A DNA stretch of 64,000 bases. Origin: Dryococelus australis (lineage: Eukaryota > Arthropoda > Insecta > Phasmatodea > Phasmatidae). How positions within the stretch are numbered: the first letter of the stretch is position 1; the number at the start of each line of letters is the position of its first letter. Position numbers and translations under genes: made by a program. The DNA is taken from positions 88,583,416 through 88,647,415 of the forward strand of contig CM057009.1 in NCBI GenBank assembly GCA_029891345.1, read 5' to 3'. The notes under the pieces were generated by a model, which saw only the letters and a list, made by a program, of their open reading frames with translations, ran no database searches and was not told the origin of the DNA. This document shows, one piece after another, positions 1 through 12,415 of the stretch.

Positions 1-309
1 TTCGTCTAATTTGTCGAAACAAAGTCCGTCGCAGAACGTCCAGGGTTCACAGCAACCATCAGGTTGGTGGTTTAAAGTGAATGTCTGTAGATTCAGATAC
101 AAATTCACAACTTAATAACGGCGAAAACAGAGTTCATATTTGCAAAATTTTCCATGTCGGCTGGCGTGAAGGCAGTAAGTCATGGCGGTCGGTCGAGCCA
201 GGTAAATGGAGCATTTCGTTACACGATTTGGGGGGGGGGGGGGTAGAAGAATACGTGAAAATGAGACCTCCAGTCTCATGCTAATGACGGCCTGAGAGAC
301 CTACAAAGC

Positions 310-720
310 ATGATAGAGTCGGTATGTGTGGAATATAAACGTGCAAGACATTCGCGTGAAGACGACGAACTTCAAAATAAACTGTTTTCGGCTGATGATG
401 ACCATGTGACTCCTACAAAGAAAAGTAATATTTATATTAAGGTTGAAACAGGAGGTAAAGACGATCATGAATACAGCATTGATGTTAATGAAAATATCTG
501 ATGAGAAGCATAATTAATTTCTCGACATTCCCACACATTTCACTAACGAGTTTCCTTTGACAAGTGGTGTGAAGAGGGCAGAAAGAGTCAAGGACGTTCG
601 TTACATATTTCCCGAAGACAATAATGAACGTGTTGAGATACTCAGATATTTGAGTGACCTGCAAAAACCGCGGGGATCTGTCACGCATTTTTGAGATAGC
701 TTCAATCATGAGATGAACTG
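310..720 (+). pseudogene. Decayed acidic ORF of family X, copy 1
   Basis: The open part (310-501) encodes an Asp/Glu/Lys-rich segment with ETGGKDDHEYS, matching KTGGEYDHEHI in the 29.66-kb copy. After the stop at 499-501 the reading shifts, and a second block (about 540-690) reads RVEILRYLSDLQ, matching VDRLRILIAKQ of the other copy. Both copies therefore descend from one protein with an acidic middle and a short C-terminal helical motif. I do not recognise a function. The G-run near 230-241 breaks any longer frame upstream. It is a pseudogene. Confidence 0.5.
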
Positions 721-1825
721 AAGGATCAGGTGTATATCAGATGAGACTGTTAGCTGCTATCCATGATCTGCTAACATCTGATAAATTTAACAACCTTATG
801 TAAAAATAATTATAAAGATGGAAATTATATAAGAAGTAAATAAATTACATTTATGTATACACAGTCATGTATGTTAATTTTTTTATGGAGTCCCTTCTGC
901 TTCCCTGAAAGACTTATTAATTTAGTGGTGTAAACAACCAATTGCGAGAGTTCGTTTTAGGTAAAATTTATGTGGGCATGCGCAGGAGGAGCGATGTATT
1001 CTATTTTTAATTTAAATCATCGACGATAGAAACTACCTACTTATACACATTAAAAATTGAAATGTCCTTATGTTCAAAATAACACAAAACTAAATATGCC
1101 AATTTACATACTATGCGGGTATGGACCTCGTCGTCTCCCAGTACAGGCCGATAGCAGGCGGCATAACCTTGAAATTATTTCTCCTTACACATTGAAAATA
1201 GAACTCAATATAGAGGGCGCCGACAGCAAGACCTAAATATTTAAAACAAAAACAAATATGGCTGCCACCTGGTAGCATAGACAAATTAAGTCCTAGATGG
1301 CTGACACGGAATCATAGACCATAAGTAATTAGGAAACAAGGTGATGATGCTGTATTGTTAAAAATTAAATCTACGATGACCGAGATGGTATAACAAGCAT
1401 GGATAAAATCCAAGATGGTTGACATGGAAAGATTGAGCATGAAGAAAATGTGGCTAAGCAAAAGTGGAACGAAAATGGTCTGCCGAGCATAGGCGAAAGA
1501 GAACGACAGCTTGCCTGGTGGGTAAATCGATAATGAATACACTAACGCCACCTACGTGATGAAAATGTAGAAATGAAATCCAAGATGGCAGCCTCCAGCC
1601 ATGTATAAACAAATACAAACAAAAACCAAGATGGCTGCATTCCACAGAATGAGCAAGTTTGGTTTTGGAGGTTGGGTGGTGGGGGAGGGAAATGTTAAGA
1701 CAATGTGATTATTTGGATGACGGTCAGTCGTCTGCTGGATGTAAAATGTAAGTTTTGGCAAATAAATTTGTAATAGCAATTTTAAAAAAATCGAAATTCT
1801 TTTTAGTTAAAATTATTATTTTTTG

Positions 1826-2520
1826 GAGAATTTTGCGATTTTTTGGGTTCGTGGTCAAGGCTATGGAGTCAAGATCAAAGGTTAAGTTCAAAGTCACCTA
1901 GATACAATATGGTAGTTGGGGAGGACATACCACGGTGGCTGGTTTTGTCCAGTCCTGTTCCCTCTTAGCCCAATAATTAGAAATATTAATATTTTATAAT
2001 TTTTTTATTAAAATTTTCGAAATATTTTTTTATATATTTATAAACGTTTTTTTTTTTTTTTTATATTTTGAAAATATTTTATATTTATTTTAGACATTTT
2101 TGAAGAGTTTTGTGACATTTTTGGTGTAAGGTCATTCAAGATAATGGTCACGGTATCAAGGTCGTGGTCGCTTGGATCCAATATGTTAGTCGGGTGATGT
2201 CAACATAGTGGCTGTTCGGCTCTGGTTCCCCGACCCCACGCGGAACACAAACATTTGTAATTTTAATTTATCAGTTATTTAAATAAAATTTTTAATGCAT
2301 TTGTAATAAATTGTAATAATGTTTTTATAATTAAAAAAAATTATTTAAAAAATACATTTTCGGACATTTTTGGAGAATTTTTGGGTTTCCGAGGTGAAAG
2401 TTCACTAGGGACAAACGTCAAGACCAGGGTCACCGATGTCTTACATGGCGCACAAGATGGCCGGCCGAGGGACCGGAATGACAGAGCATGAATAACTCTA
2501 TAGCTCTGGTCTGCCGTCCC
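1826..2520 (+). repeat. Three imperfect ~270-bp tandem units with CCAATATGG and CRE-like words
   Basis: Units begin near 1826, 2096 and 2363. Each opens with a phrase like TTTTTGGAGAATTTT, continues through GGTCA/GGTCAAG words and, in two of them, reaches CAATATG followed by a GACATAC or GATGTCA word, then a GGCTG block ending in a C/T-rich GTCCC-type phrase. A fourth relative at 30730-30860 has the clearest form, with TCAAGGTCAC, CCAATATGG and TGACGTCA. AT-rich sequence separates the units. Confidence 0.5.
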
Positions 2521-2530
2521 CTTGTGCCAA

Positions 2531-5500
2531 AGTCACCATAATCATTCTACTCTCGCGCAATATGGTAATGCACATCGTGACTCAACTAATTATATAGTTA
2601 TATAATGACACCAATTTACGAACCATAGCTGGCAGCCTTTTTCAAACCATTTGTGATAGAGCCACCGAATTCGAATCGCAAAATATAAAAGCTGCATGGG
2701 ATCCGTCAATGTGCGCCACCTCTCGTCGAGATGCTGTGACGATGTCTGCCTCATCGCTGGCAACGAACCGTGGGCAACTTCGGAGAATATTTTGTAGGAT
2801 GTTAAACATCTCGTATACGTACTATACGTACAATTTAACATGAGTGTACACAGTTTGTACGAGAATATATCAATTTAAACGGTGATTTCAAGCAACCATG
2901 TTTGTCTTTGTTACTTGCCGGACATTCCTGGATCCATACCCTATGTGGTGTCACCTTTTAAACACATATGTCGTATACTTTCAACTGTAAATAGATCGGT
3001 TTCTGTGTTGGGTGATTTTCGGGAGAAAAATATTAGTTGCCATGACTTCTGAACCAGCCCTCGTATATAAACATACAATTCCATCCATGCACTGTTTCAG
3101 GGCCTAATTGAGGGAGGGGGGGGGGAGGTTAAAGAAAGTTGCGTCCATAGTTTATCAGATATATCATAATTTTTCCTATGGCGTTATATGCCAAAATGAC
3201 TTTGGGATAACCGAGACTTTTGATAACAGAGACTTTTGATAACAATATAAAATGTACCCATTTGATTCTGCCTGCGCCCAAAGATTAACTTCAATAGGTG
3301 TAAGGTTTTAGAGAAAATAAAATATGGACCATAAAATATTAATACGACCACTGTTTTAAAAATTAGAGCCTGACATAGCAGAATTATATATGTACGTGAT
3401 TTAATACACTACTATACAGTACCAATTTCGGAGGCAATCTTATTTATACTTCCTGGCATATAACGTATAATATAACCTTCATACATCTTGTGGCGCTGTA
3501 TCACTAAATGGCGGAAATGAGAATTTAAGCAACAGGTGAAAGCAATACGCTCTTAAGGTTCTGCCAGTGTACGAAATTTGGTTACAATCTGTCGTTTAGT
3601 TACTGAGACATGACTTACTAATCTGAAAATATTTATGGTTGAAAAATACATAAGTCGGTTGTAAGTACTAGGGATTAAAATAACATAAGTTTGGAGAAAT
3701 TAGGCGTGGTGGCTCAAAATGTGTTAGGTTGAAGGGAGACAAATCCATAGACGCAGATAACCACATGATTACATAAGCCTACTTGTCCAGAATGAAAGTA
3801 AATAAAATGTTACTTTTTTATAATTATCGCACCTTGTTAAGATAACGGGGAAAATCAGAGACTCAAAAATGTCGATTTTGAATAAATTATTTTACATAAA
3901 AGCCAAGCCACTTACGAACCACACTAGTTTATTACCAGCGCAAGAAATTAATTTTCCTGACATTGTTTGGCACACGACCAACTACGTTAAACTACGTCCA
4001 AATAGATGACGCTCTTTGGAGAGCATTTTTATTGAGACGTTTTTATTGCCCTTTACAGCAACCAACAGGCCTATTCGTCCTTAAAATACATTTTCACTTG
4101 GCATCCTTGCCATCCTTGCTCTTTATGCTTTCAAGCGTGTTGATAGCATTTTTTTTTAATTTCGAATTTTTTTTCCTTTCAAAAACTATAACTTTCTAAC
4201 TCCTCAGATTTTTGTCGGTGTATCAATCATGGCACTTAAATCAAAAACTTAATCAATCTTATACTCTTAAGAAGTCTAAATTTACACTAATAAATTTCTG
4301 TTATTTTCTTTTGTTTGCCTAAATTTGCAAAACAACATAACGTTAAATGTTACGTTTATGTTCTTAGTAATCCAAAATCTCAGTTTAAATTACAACTATT
4401 TAATTATTTACTAACTATCACACATCTAGAAAATTAAATTTTACAGTTGAATTTTAAACAATGTCACGTTTCCTTTGGCTTGATTTCTCCTACATCCACA
4501 AAATTAACACTGAATATGGCGGACACGCGAGTAAAATACATCATACACTGTATGCATTCGTTTATACGAAAATTACGAGATCTGTAAAGTTACTTTATAT
4601 TCTGAAATTCAATATTAGTGTGAATAAATACAATTCTACTTAATATTAGTTTTAAATTCTTTTCAGCTGTCATTGTTTACACGAAAATTTTTCCAAGTGT
4701 TAGCTCAAATTGAGGTTATGTATGGCGAAAACAATCATTTAAAAGCACTTCGGCGTAAATTAAAACAATGGTAGTTTGTAAAATAAATAATATTTTACCA
4801 AGGTAATTAATGATATATAATTATACATAATATAATTTGCACCTGTGTGCGATATTGTTACCTTTATACACAATGTTCTCATTACACGACATTTTAAAAA
4901 CGTAATAACCGGGTATGAAAAAAACAGCACTAATAATGTTACGACATAAACAACAAAGCTATTTTTTTTGTTTTGTCTACATTTGTTACGCTTATACTAC
5001 CTACCTCCAGTAATTAATAAAAGCGTTTCTCATGTTTAAAAAAAGAACTACAAAACCTAAAGCAAAAGAAAGTCTTACTGCACCGTATATCATTTTTTAC
5101 TACCGAAGTAATGAAATAAAACGTTATATTCGTGGCATTTTTTAGTTCTTTTCATTTTCGTAGGCACGCGACAGGTCAAGTACTTTAGTGGCTGGCGGGC
5201 AATTTTCGGAATCTCGGCCAATCCCCCCCCCCCCACCCGATTCCGCCCGCACCCATTATTTTTCATCACTGTGTTTTGTCATGAAGGTGGATGTAACATG
5301 TATCGTCGAGAAAAAAACCGCAAACTGACACGTGCAATGACACTGAACGCAATGTCGTCATCAATAATCGAAGAGAAAGGGTTAAATACAATCGTTATCG
5401 CAGTATGCTACGCGGCTCAACGATATCACACTCGCTAAAAATAGTTCACCAACGTAATTTTACGTGACACTTCGATGAAGTTGTTATATTCAGAAAATTA

Positions 5501-5990
5501 AATTTATGTTTACAGTGACAACGAATATATTATAATATAAATTCGATTTATTACAAGGGAATTAAATCCAAATCGTATATAGGTGGCAATCCATTCAAGT
5601 ATATTTCTGACGTGCGCTATAAAAATCTAAAATATTAACTGTTCCATATAATTTCATCATAATTTTTTTTATGAATATATTCCTAGTTAACATAGTTAGA
5701 GAAAAATATGGGTGCTATTGTGTGTTAATTAATATTGTCCACGCATGTTTTAAAATGGCATAGTTTTAACACATGTCAAGTCACATACAAATTAGTTTAA
5801 GCCAAGTGGTTAAACTGAATATTTAATTAAATTCAGGTATCTGGTTACAGCTATCAATGAACGATAGTTATTTAGAAAGACTAGAAGTCAGGTTCTTAAT
5901 TTTACGATATTTTGTTACAGTAAATAACAACTGGGTTTGAAAAACTTAATTAAAATAGTTTAAAAAAATATTATATATCAATCCGAATTA
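2531..5990. other. AT-rich stretch without a recognisable gene
   Basis: No ORF here resembles a known protein on either strand. Homopolymer runs (G near 3113-3125, C near 5222-5234) are the only conspicuous local features. Confidence 0.6.
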
Positions 5991-5997
5991 CATGCAA

Positions 5998-7307
5998 ATC
6001 TGAATGAATGAAGTTTTTGGACATTCTCCATTGCGATACAGATGTCTGTTATGGTAAAACAGGACTGAACACAAAAATATACTTAAATAAGTCAAGTAAC
6101 CTATACACGAGAAAATAAATACGTGTATACAACAAAGGAAAATTCCAAGAGGGATTAGAGTAATAAAACAGAACAGCAACTAATTACGACAAATTTATGT
6201 ATATATGCACGACCAACAGATAACACATAGAAAACACAGGATAGAAGCCTGCTTGACAAATATCAGGGCAACACTGACAAAATAAGTAGGAACAAAATGG
6301 GACAACACAACAAAGAAACTCACTGAAACACAGCAGTTTTACCAGACACGACAGAATGCAAGCCAGGTATGCCATTGTCAAGAATATATATGCACAATAC
6401 CCGAAAATTCCATGAAGGAATCAAGTCAAATAAAACAGGACAGCAAGCTAAATGCGGAAAACTAATAGTGTACTATGTATACGAAAAAGAACTATATACA
6501 ACCGACAGACATCACACCGAAAACGACACAGGCTAGTTGTCCACCGACACAAATGAAACAAACACAACGAAGAACCTCGCACAAACACAGTAGTTTTTCC
6601 AAAACCGACAGAAAGTGACGTTTCGGGAACTGCTATCTGTTCCCGTCTTCAGGCAGCGACACACAGGGTCCGAGAACACAAATACGATAGTCGGTTTTGG
6701 AAAAACCACTGTGTTTGTGCTAGTTTCTTCGTTGTTTTTGTTTCATTTCTGTATATATAACTAGCCTGTGTCGTCTTCGGTGTGTTGCCTGTTGGTTGTA
6801 TATAGTTTTTTTATATTACATATATAGTATACTAGTTTTGCGCATTTAGCTTGCTGTCCTGTTTTATTTGACTTGATTCCTTCATGGAATTTTCTGGCTT
6901 GTGCATATATATTCTTGACTACGGCATACCTGGCTTGCATTCTGTCGTGTCTGGTAAAACTGATGTGTTTCAGTGAGTTTCTTTGTTGTGTTGTCGCATT
7001 TTGTTCCTACTTATTTTGTCAGTGTTGCCCTGATATTTTTCAAGCAGGCTTCTATCCTGTGTTTTCTATGTGTTATCTGTTGGTCGTGTAGATATACATA
7101 TATTTTTCGTTATTAATTGTTGCTCTGTTTTTTAATGTTTTCCCTGTTGGAATTTCCCAGTGTTTTATACGTATATTTATTTTCTCGTTCATAGGTTACT
7201 TGTACTTGACTTATTTGAGTATTTTGTTTTGTTCGATCCTGTTTTTCCATGACAGACATCTGCATCGCAATGGCGAATGTCCAAAAATCTCCATTTATTC
7301 ATTCACT
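5998..7307. repeat. Large inverted repeat, ~610-bp arms with ~80-bp spacer
   Basis: The left arm (about 5998-6608) is the reverse complement of the right arm (about 6690-7307), with scattered mismatches and small indels. Anchors are TTTTTGGACATTC at 6013 against GAATGTCCAAAAA at 7276, GCAAGCCAGGTATGCC near 6359 against GGCATACCTGGCTTGC near 6923, and the spacer-proximal GTTTTTCCAAAACCGAC against GTCGGTTTTGGAAAAAC. ORFs in the arms (5988-6381 minus, 6873-7382 plus) are mirror images of one another and look non-functional. The arrangement suits two copies of one element joined head to head; a Penelope-like origin is suggested by the ribozyme-like motif in the spacer. Confidence 0.85.
6617..6652 (-). 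ncRNA. Hammerhead-ribozyme-like motif
   Basis: On the minus strand the order is CTGAAGA, then C, then GGGAAC, loop AGATAGCA, GTTCCC, then GAAAC and GTC. This matches the hammerhead core CUGANGA, a stem II (6 bp) and GAAA followed by a GUC cleavage triplet. Stem III would be only a pair or so in a monomer (ACGT is palindromic), the form known for Penelope-like elements that act as dimers. The extra C at the base of stem II is not canonical, so activity is uncertain. Confidence 0.45.
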
Positions 7308-7403
7308 ACCATTGCACTATTCTTTCTAAGATCACATGCAATTAGCAAGTTTAAAAAATATATAATACTCTGGTTAATTTAATTGGCCGCGAAGCTAAAT
7401 ATT

Positions 7404-7990
7404 TTCACAGTAAAAAGTTTTTTGTACTTTTACAAAAGAATGTTTAGATACTATTTGCCGGAAATTTTCTAGGTAACACTGTAAAAAAAATCTTGTAAAC
7501 TTTGCAAGAAATTGCTTCAAAAGTGTACGTGATATATTCAGTATTTGTACAACATTTACCGTAACCTACCGACGGATATCCTGTAGAATTACAAAAATAT
7601 GTGTAGTATTTCTCAAATAATTTTCCTGCAAAATCACAAGTAATTATTTGGACTCCTACAACGCAATTCGTCTATTTGATGATACACATTAGTTTTTGTG
7701 GAATAATAATCATAGTTCAGTTTATACTTCACGGAACACATTTTAAGCGGCTCCGTCAGATATGTCACAATCCGACTACGATTATTACCATAGGGGTGAC
7801 AAGAATCGAACCCGAAACCTTTACGTTAGAAACAGGCACACTAACCACAACACCACACACACATCCATGTACAGCTACATATTTTACAGTGATATATTTT
7901 AATGCATTGTATATCCGTTCATTGATTTACTCTCGTGTTAATATGCGGTTTTTTATTTACCTTCAAAAGAGAAAAGCAAGTGTTTACTGA
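7404..7990. mobile_element. MITE-like unit with tRNA-like module (partial)
   Basis: It starts with subterminal words typical of this group (CAGTAAAAAG, TTTTGTACTTTTACAA, CACTGTAAAAAAAATC) that match the ends of the 43.5-kb and 48.0-kb elements. A tRNA-like segment lies at 7793-7866. The right end is not clear. Confidence 0.45.
7793..7866 (-). repeat. tRNA-like segment (A-box-like and B-box)
   Basis: Minus strand: GTTGTGGTTAGTGTGCC resembles a tRNA D-arm/A-box region and GGGTTCGATTC matches the B-box, at tRNA-like spacing. It lacks a convincing complete cloverleaf and sits inside a mobile unit, so it is a tRNA-derived module rather than a tRNA gene. Confidence 0.55.
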
Positions 7991-8078
7991 GCTCGCGGCG
8001 GATTTGTAGATATTTTTTCATTAAATTACAAAGAGGTTGTTAGTTCCACGTAAAAAATTAGCCAACTTTGTACATACA

Positions 8079-8315
8079 TTTAGGTTGATCGCCTCCCACA
8101 ATGGCGAAGAGTGTTCAATCCTTGCTGAGTCATTCCCGAATTTTCGCAAGTGGGAATCGTGTCGGACGATGCCGCTGATCGGCGAGTTTTCTCGGGAATC
8201 TTCCGTTTCCACCACTCTTGCATTCCTGCGCTGCTCTGTTCTCAATTCATTTCACCCTCATTGACTCTCAAGAACTCGTCGTTAAGATCCACCCAGATAT
8301 CTCAACTCAACATTG
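8079..8315 (+). mobile_element. SINE family 1, 5'-truncated copy
   Basis: The sequence follows the body of the copies at 37.99-38.31 kb and 49.56-49.80 kb (minus strand). The shared order is a tRNA-like tail (GATCGCCTCCCA), TTTTCGCAAGTGGGAATCGT, a CGGACGATGCC block, the GCATTCCTGCGCTGCTC block and the CACCCTCATTGACTCTCA block. The A-box region is missing. Confidence 0.7.
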
Positions 8316-8628
8316 TACGTATATTAGGAAATGAATGCTGCCGATAGCTGTTGAATTATAGGGAGAATTTTTATTTTCTTTATCCCTGCATTATTTTTCT
8401 TATTTTTATCAGTTATAATTTTTCATTCAAAGAAAGCCATACGAAACCATGTGAATGTACTCGCGTTTTGTAACACACACATACATTTAGCTGTCTAGAG
8501 AATGTTTGAATAAATACAAAATATGTGTTAAGAAATATTTCTAAACATTTCTTAATATATTAATTTGTAAATTTATAAAAATTGGTATTCATACAAACAT
8601 ATTTTAGCTCTGATATATATGATAAATG

Positions 8629-8678
<50 letters not shown>
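8629..8678. repeat. (AT)n microsatellite
   Basis: Pure AT dinucleotide run followed by a short ACAC tract. Confidence 0.95.
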
Positions 8679-8685
<7 letters not shown>

Positions 8686-8699
8686 TCCATAATAATAAA

Positions 8700-9540
8700 T
8701 TCATAACTATTCACTATTCATTCAATATTCATCACTATACACAAATTCATAAATAAAAACAAAATCACAGTTTAAGAAGAAATAAACTATTTCTAACTGT
8801 AACCCTTCATCTGAAATTTTAGTACCGAATCCGTTGTTCATGCTCTTTTAACGACAAATTTTTTAATACTTAAAAAAATCTATGAGATTTATGTCAATAA
8901 ACTATTTTATATTAGTCGTAATCAAATTTGCCGCTTTGTTGATGTTGGCCACAGTGTTCCGTTTGATAAAAATGCGTGTAGTTTATATTAAACGTACAAG
9001 TTTGAGGTTAGTCGTAACTCAAAGGTGAACAATATTTACATCTTTATCGTCCTGTTTTAAAATCATATAAATTTCATCTCGTTTACAAACCTTTCAATTA
9101 GTCTTTGACTCGGAGGAGCTCTTAATAAGTTTACTTGGTTATATTGTGTTACTGATTATTATGATATATTATTTATTACTTAATTAAATTAAAGCCGCTC
9201 TGAATAGTTTCCAAGTACTGACCTCACCTTGTCCATGATGCCGTGAGCTGATGGCTAGTATGTCGGCGGACCGCACGCGCTCATCACTGGACATCTTGCT
9301 GGTGCAATGTCTCGACGACAAATACCTCGTTCGCCGTATTTCCAGCCGTAATATCTGTCCCGTGTTTAGTAACAATCATCCCGCCTGGAAGGGTTTGTTT
9401 TGAAGCGCTCGAAGCTTAGTTTCCACTTCCTCGCAGTGTGTTTGTTATCGCGCAATCAGGCTTGCCTGCCTGTTGCTGCACATAATAACAGCAATAACAT
9501 TCTTCGAAATGTTAAATTGTTTTAAATTGCAACCCTCCTC
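8700..9540. other. No recognisable gene
   Basis: AT-rich sequence with a slightly GC-richer block at 9195-9420; neither strand gives a protein I can identify. Confidence 0.55.
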
Positions 9541-9548
9541 GAGCCAGG

Positions 9549-10145
9549 TATGCACTGTTAGAAAAAAAAATTTCGTTTTACTGAAAAGTACTGGTAAAAA
9601 TGTTTCCAGAGGCATCCGCAAACTCTCCGTAAAATTATGGGCAATTAGATTTTCAAAAACGGACTTTCTGTACATTTATTAGTTAGTTTTCTGTACATAC
9701 AGTTAAAAAAGAAAAATAGGCAATGGAAAAGTCTTTAATTTTCGTTCTCTGGATGTTCTAATGTGTATAAAATAATTTTAAAGAAGTTAACATATGTCAT
9801 ACTTGAGCAAGACTCGAAACCGAGTCAGAAAGCAACAATCCACGACGCTAACCACTCACATACAACTCTCACACGATATTTATGGTATAACTTTTTTTAT
9901 TATCCTATAGTTACACAAGCAACTATTCAATTTATATGAATGTTAGTGCATTAAGTGTTGCTAAATGTTACAGAAGCCTGATGGTACTCTTTAATATTTG
10001 AAGAACGGGTCTTAGTGGCGTGGATACCCTTAAAAATGCGCAGAAACAATAATTTCCTTGTTATACTGGTGAAGAAAGCTTCGTGTAGAGTCGGTATTGT
10101 TCGTCCCGGAAAACCGAAGCTATAGGAAGGCAATTCTCGGACTGT
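9549..10145. mobile_element. MITE-like unit with tRNA-like module
   Basis: The left part contains CACTGTTAGAAAAA and repeated CCGTAAAATTA-type words. It continues through AAAAAGAAAAAT and TGTATAAAATAA, then a tRNA-like block at 9800-9860 (minus: GTGGTTAGCGTCGTGG, and TTTCGAGTC as a weak B-box). The same order of modules recurs at 37.1 and 45.9 kb. The right boundary is approximate. Confidence 0.45.
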
Positions 10146-10189
10146 GTGGAATTCCCAGAAGTAACGAGTTACGCGTGGCTCTTTACAAT

Positions 10190-11085
10190 ATTTTTACAAT
10201 TTCCCTCTCTAAATTAAGTGGGATAAACCAAGTCCGTTAAGGAATTGAGATTTAATGAAATAAAACAGTTAATTATAATTTTATAATTTTATTTACCCTA
10301 ACTACAAACAAAATTCACTCTACTCAACATCACAACAAATTGATATCGCTTACTGTTTACAATTAATGACCTCAATTAATAAATTTTATAATTGCCTCAA
10401 ATAAATCAATGAAATTAAAGAAATAAAAATCAGTCCTAATAGGCAATGTATCTAAATCCACTCAATTATTTTATAAACTATGTGTCCGTATTTGACAGTT
10501 GCAATATTTACAATAAAATCCGTATTACATGCCCAATTAGTACCACCTCAGTTTAGTCCATGTCCCGCCAGTCCACAATGTTCTATAGTTCTCCGAGCGC
10601 ACTCACGCACAGCAGGCCTCACTCGTCGGGTTTCACGTCCTTTCGCCCATTCACACCAATAACACCTCATCGGCCTGCGTCGTCTCGCAGCCCGCACCTA
10701 ACTTCGCACTCGCACTCGGTCAGATAAGCTCCCCCAAGACTGCTGCCAGCTGGATCGCAGCGGTATTTATTCAGTCGTAGGCCGTCATCCAGAAATTTCG
10801 CTGATTCCTGAGTTGCGCCGAGTGTCCTAATTACCCGAATATCCTTGCGCATTCGCTTAACTTTTCGGCATCTCCAGCAGGGGCGAGGAGGAACTATGAC
10901 CCCAGCCAGGAGCCGAGCAGTGCGACAGCTTGACTACCGCTGTCAATCATTCACGGGCTTCCCAGAAGAAGGGGAACAACATGGCAGTGAGTGGAAGTCA
11001 GTCCGGGGAGAGGGGAGGGTCGTGGTGCCCCCCCCCCCCCCTCCAGGCAAAGCCCGGTGCCAGCTGCAGCACGTAACAATATCTG
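10190..11085. other. AT-rich block followed by a GC-rich block; no gene
   Basis: 10250-10480 is strongly AT-rich; 10540-11075 is GC-rich with a C-run at 11029-11041 and CpG-containing words. ORFs on both strands in the GC-rich part overlap and match nothing I know. The right end, read on the minus strand, begins TGTTACGTGC as many insect LTRs do, but I could not find the other end. Confidence 0.4.
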
Positions 11086-11678
11086 TGTAACTGCACAAGT
11101 CTATTTTGTTATTCACACAAATGCTATTTTTACAAATGAACAAACTTTGTAGATTTACTAAATTTGACTATACAGATCAACACAATTTTGTAATTATACA
11201 GGAATTTGTCAGTCCCAATTACAAAAATTGTTTTACAGTGCAGCATTATTCCTATGCTAATATTTATGGGAATCGTTGGAATAGTTATGAATTGATAACA
11301 CGAAACTTAAAATTCAGGTACCACTTTCTCACAAAATTACGGATAAATATACAATAACAAAATTAAATTATTTTACTTTATCTTTTATTGAAGTCTGTTT
11401 GATTTTCTTTTTTTTTTCGGAGATAGGGTGAAACGTCCTAAAATATAATGACGCCACTAATTTGATGATAAGAAATGAGGGTCTTAACGAAATGTTTATA
11501 AAACAACTGGAATTTTCAGAAATACTTCTTAAATACTAAATATTGTGGGAATCTAATTTTTTGTATTATATAATGTAAGTTAGATTCTAAAGGTTGAAGT
11601 AAAGCAACTGCCTATGGAGCACTGCACCCAACTGTAAACGTGAAGAACTCATAAAAAAGTAGTACAGACGCCGCAGGC

Positions 11679-11696
11679 ATATATATATATATATAT

Positions 11697-11748
<52 letters not shown>
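11679..11748. repeat. Compound (AT)n(CT)n microsatellite
   Basis: About 20 bases of AT repeat pass directly into about 48 bases of CT repeat. Confidence 0.95.
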
Positions 11749-11751
<3 letters not shown>

Positions 11752-12415
11752 ATCGTGGCCTCAGAATGTTATAAATGAGGGAAGTGCAGCTCTTGTTTCT
11801 TTCTGCCAGCACACCAAGTGAAAGTGGAAATTGGTTTGATAGTTTTGTAGACAAGTCGTATATCACTAAAATATTTACAGTGCGCCATTTTAATGTGGCT
11901 TCTCCAAATTTCATAAAACAGTTTTGACTTCTACAACACTACTCACAGGTCCTGTTCGGTGCGAATAAGTAGGACAGATTTTAAATATAATATTAAAAAA
12001 TTGTTGCTGATGTAACTAGTTGGCTTCATTTCCTCTGTACGTGTATGCAAGTGGGTCTCGAAGAGTTATATACAAGTAACTTTTCTTTTTTTTTTAATTT
12101 AAGCAAAAGGATATCTGCAAAAATACAGACGATTGAAGGTATTGTGCAGAACATCTAGTGCATATAGCAGGTAAGGCTACAACAGTGCTGCGATCTACAC
12201 CTTAGTTCCCGCCGCCGCCACCGACTTTAGCGCGCAGAGTTGTCTTCCTTGGTCCACTCGGCTCACATTTCCTTCTCCTTGCGCCTCCCCCTCTCCACCT
12301 TTCCCCGCCGGAACGTCACTCATTTTTTAATTGGAGGGGGTCACGTGAGCTCTGGGGGCTTAGAGCACTGACCTGCCTACGTTCCACTTCTACACTTCAA
12401 ACGACGGCGTCTTAA

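Larger units (their letters stand above)
1..2530 (+). mobile_element. Family X element, copy 1 (cut by left window edge)
   Basis: This stretch shares a series of blocks, in the same order, with 29640-33094. The blocks are a decayed acidic ORF (about 310-720 versus 29940-30320), a shared block around 1138-1165 versus 32246-32272, a zone rich in AAGATGG words (about 1250-1680 versus 32340-32540), and repeats carrying CCAATATGG. The second copy lies inside an element with Polinton-like ends, so this is inferred to be a related element whose left part lies outside the window. I found no terminal inverted repeat on its right side, and the right limit is where the similarity stops. Confidence is good for shared ancestry and modest for the class. 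Confidence 0.55.

Noticed and set aside
1-2530. Integrated nuclear virus genome
   Set aside because: No viral core gene is visible in this copy; only non-coding repeats and one unassigned ORF, so a specific virus cannot be claimed.
5988-7382. ORFs in the 6-7 kb inverted repeat as membrane-protein genes
   Set aside because: They are mirror images in the two arms, begin at arbitrary ATGs and show only general hydrophobicity from T-rich sequence.
10540-11085. Solo LTR ending at 11083
   Set aside because: Only one possible end (TGTTACGTGC on the minus strand) was seen; no second end or target duplication.
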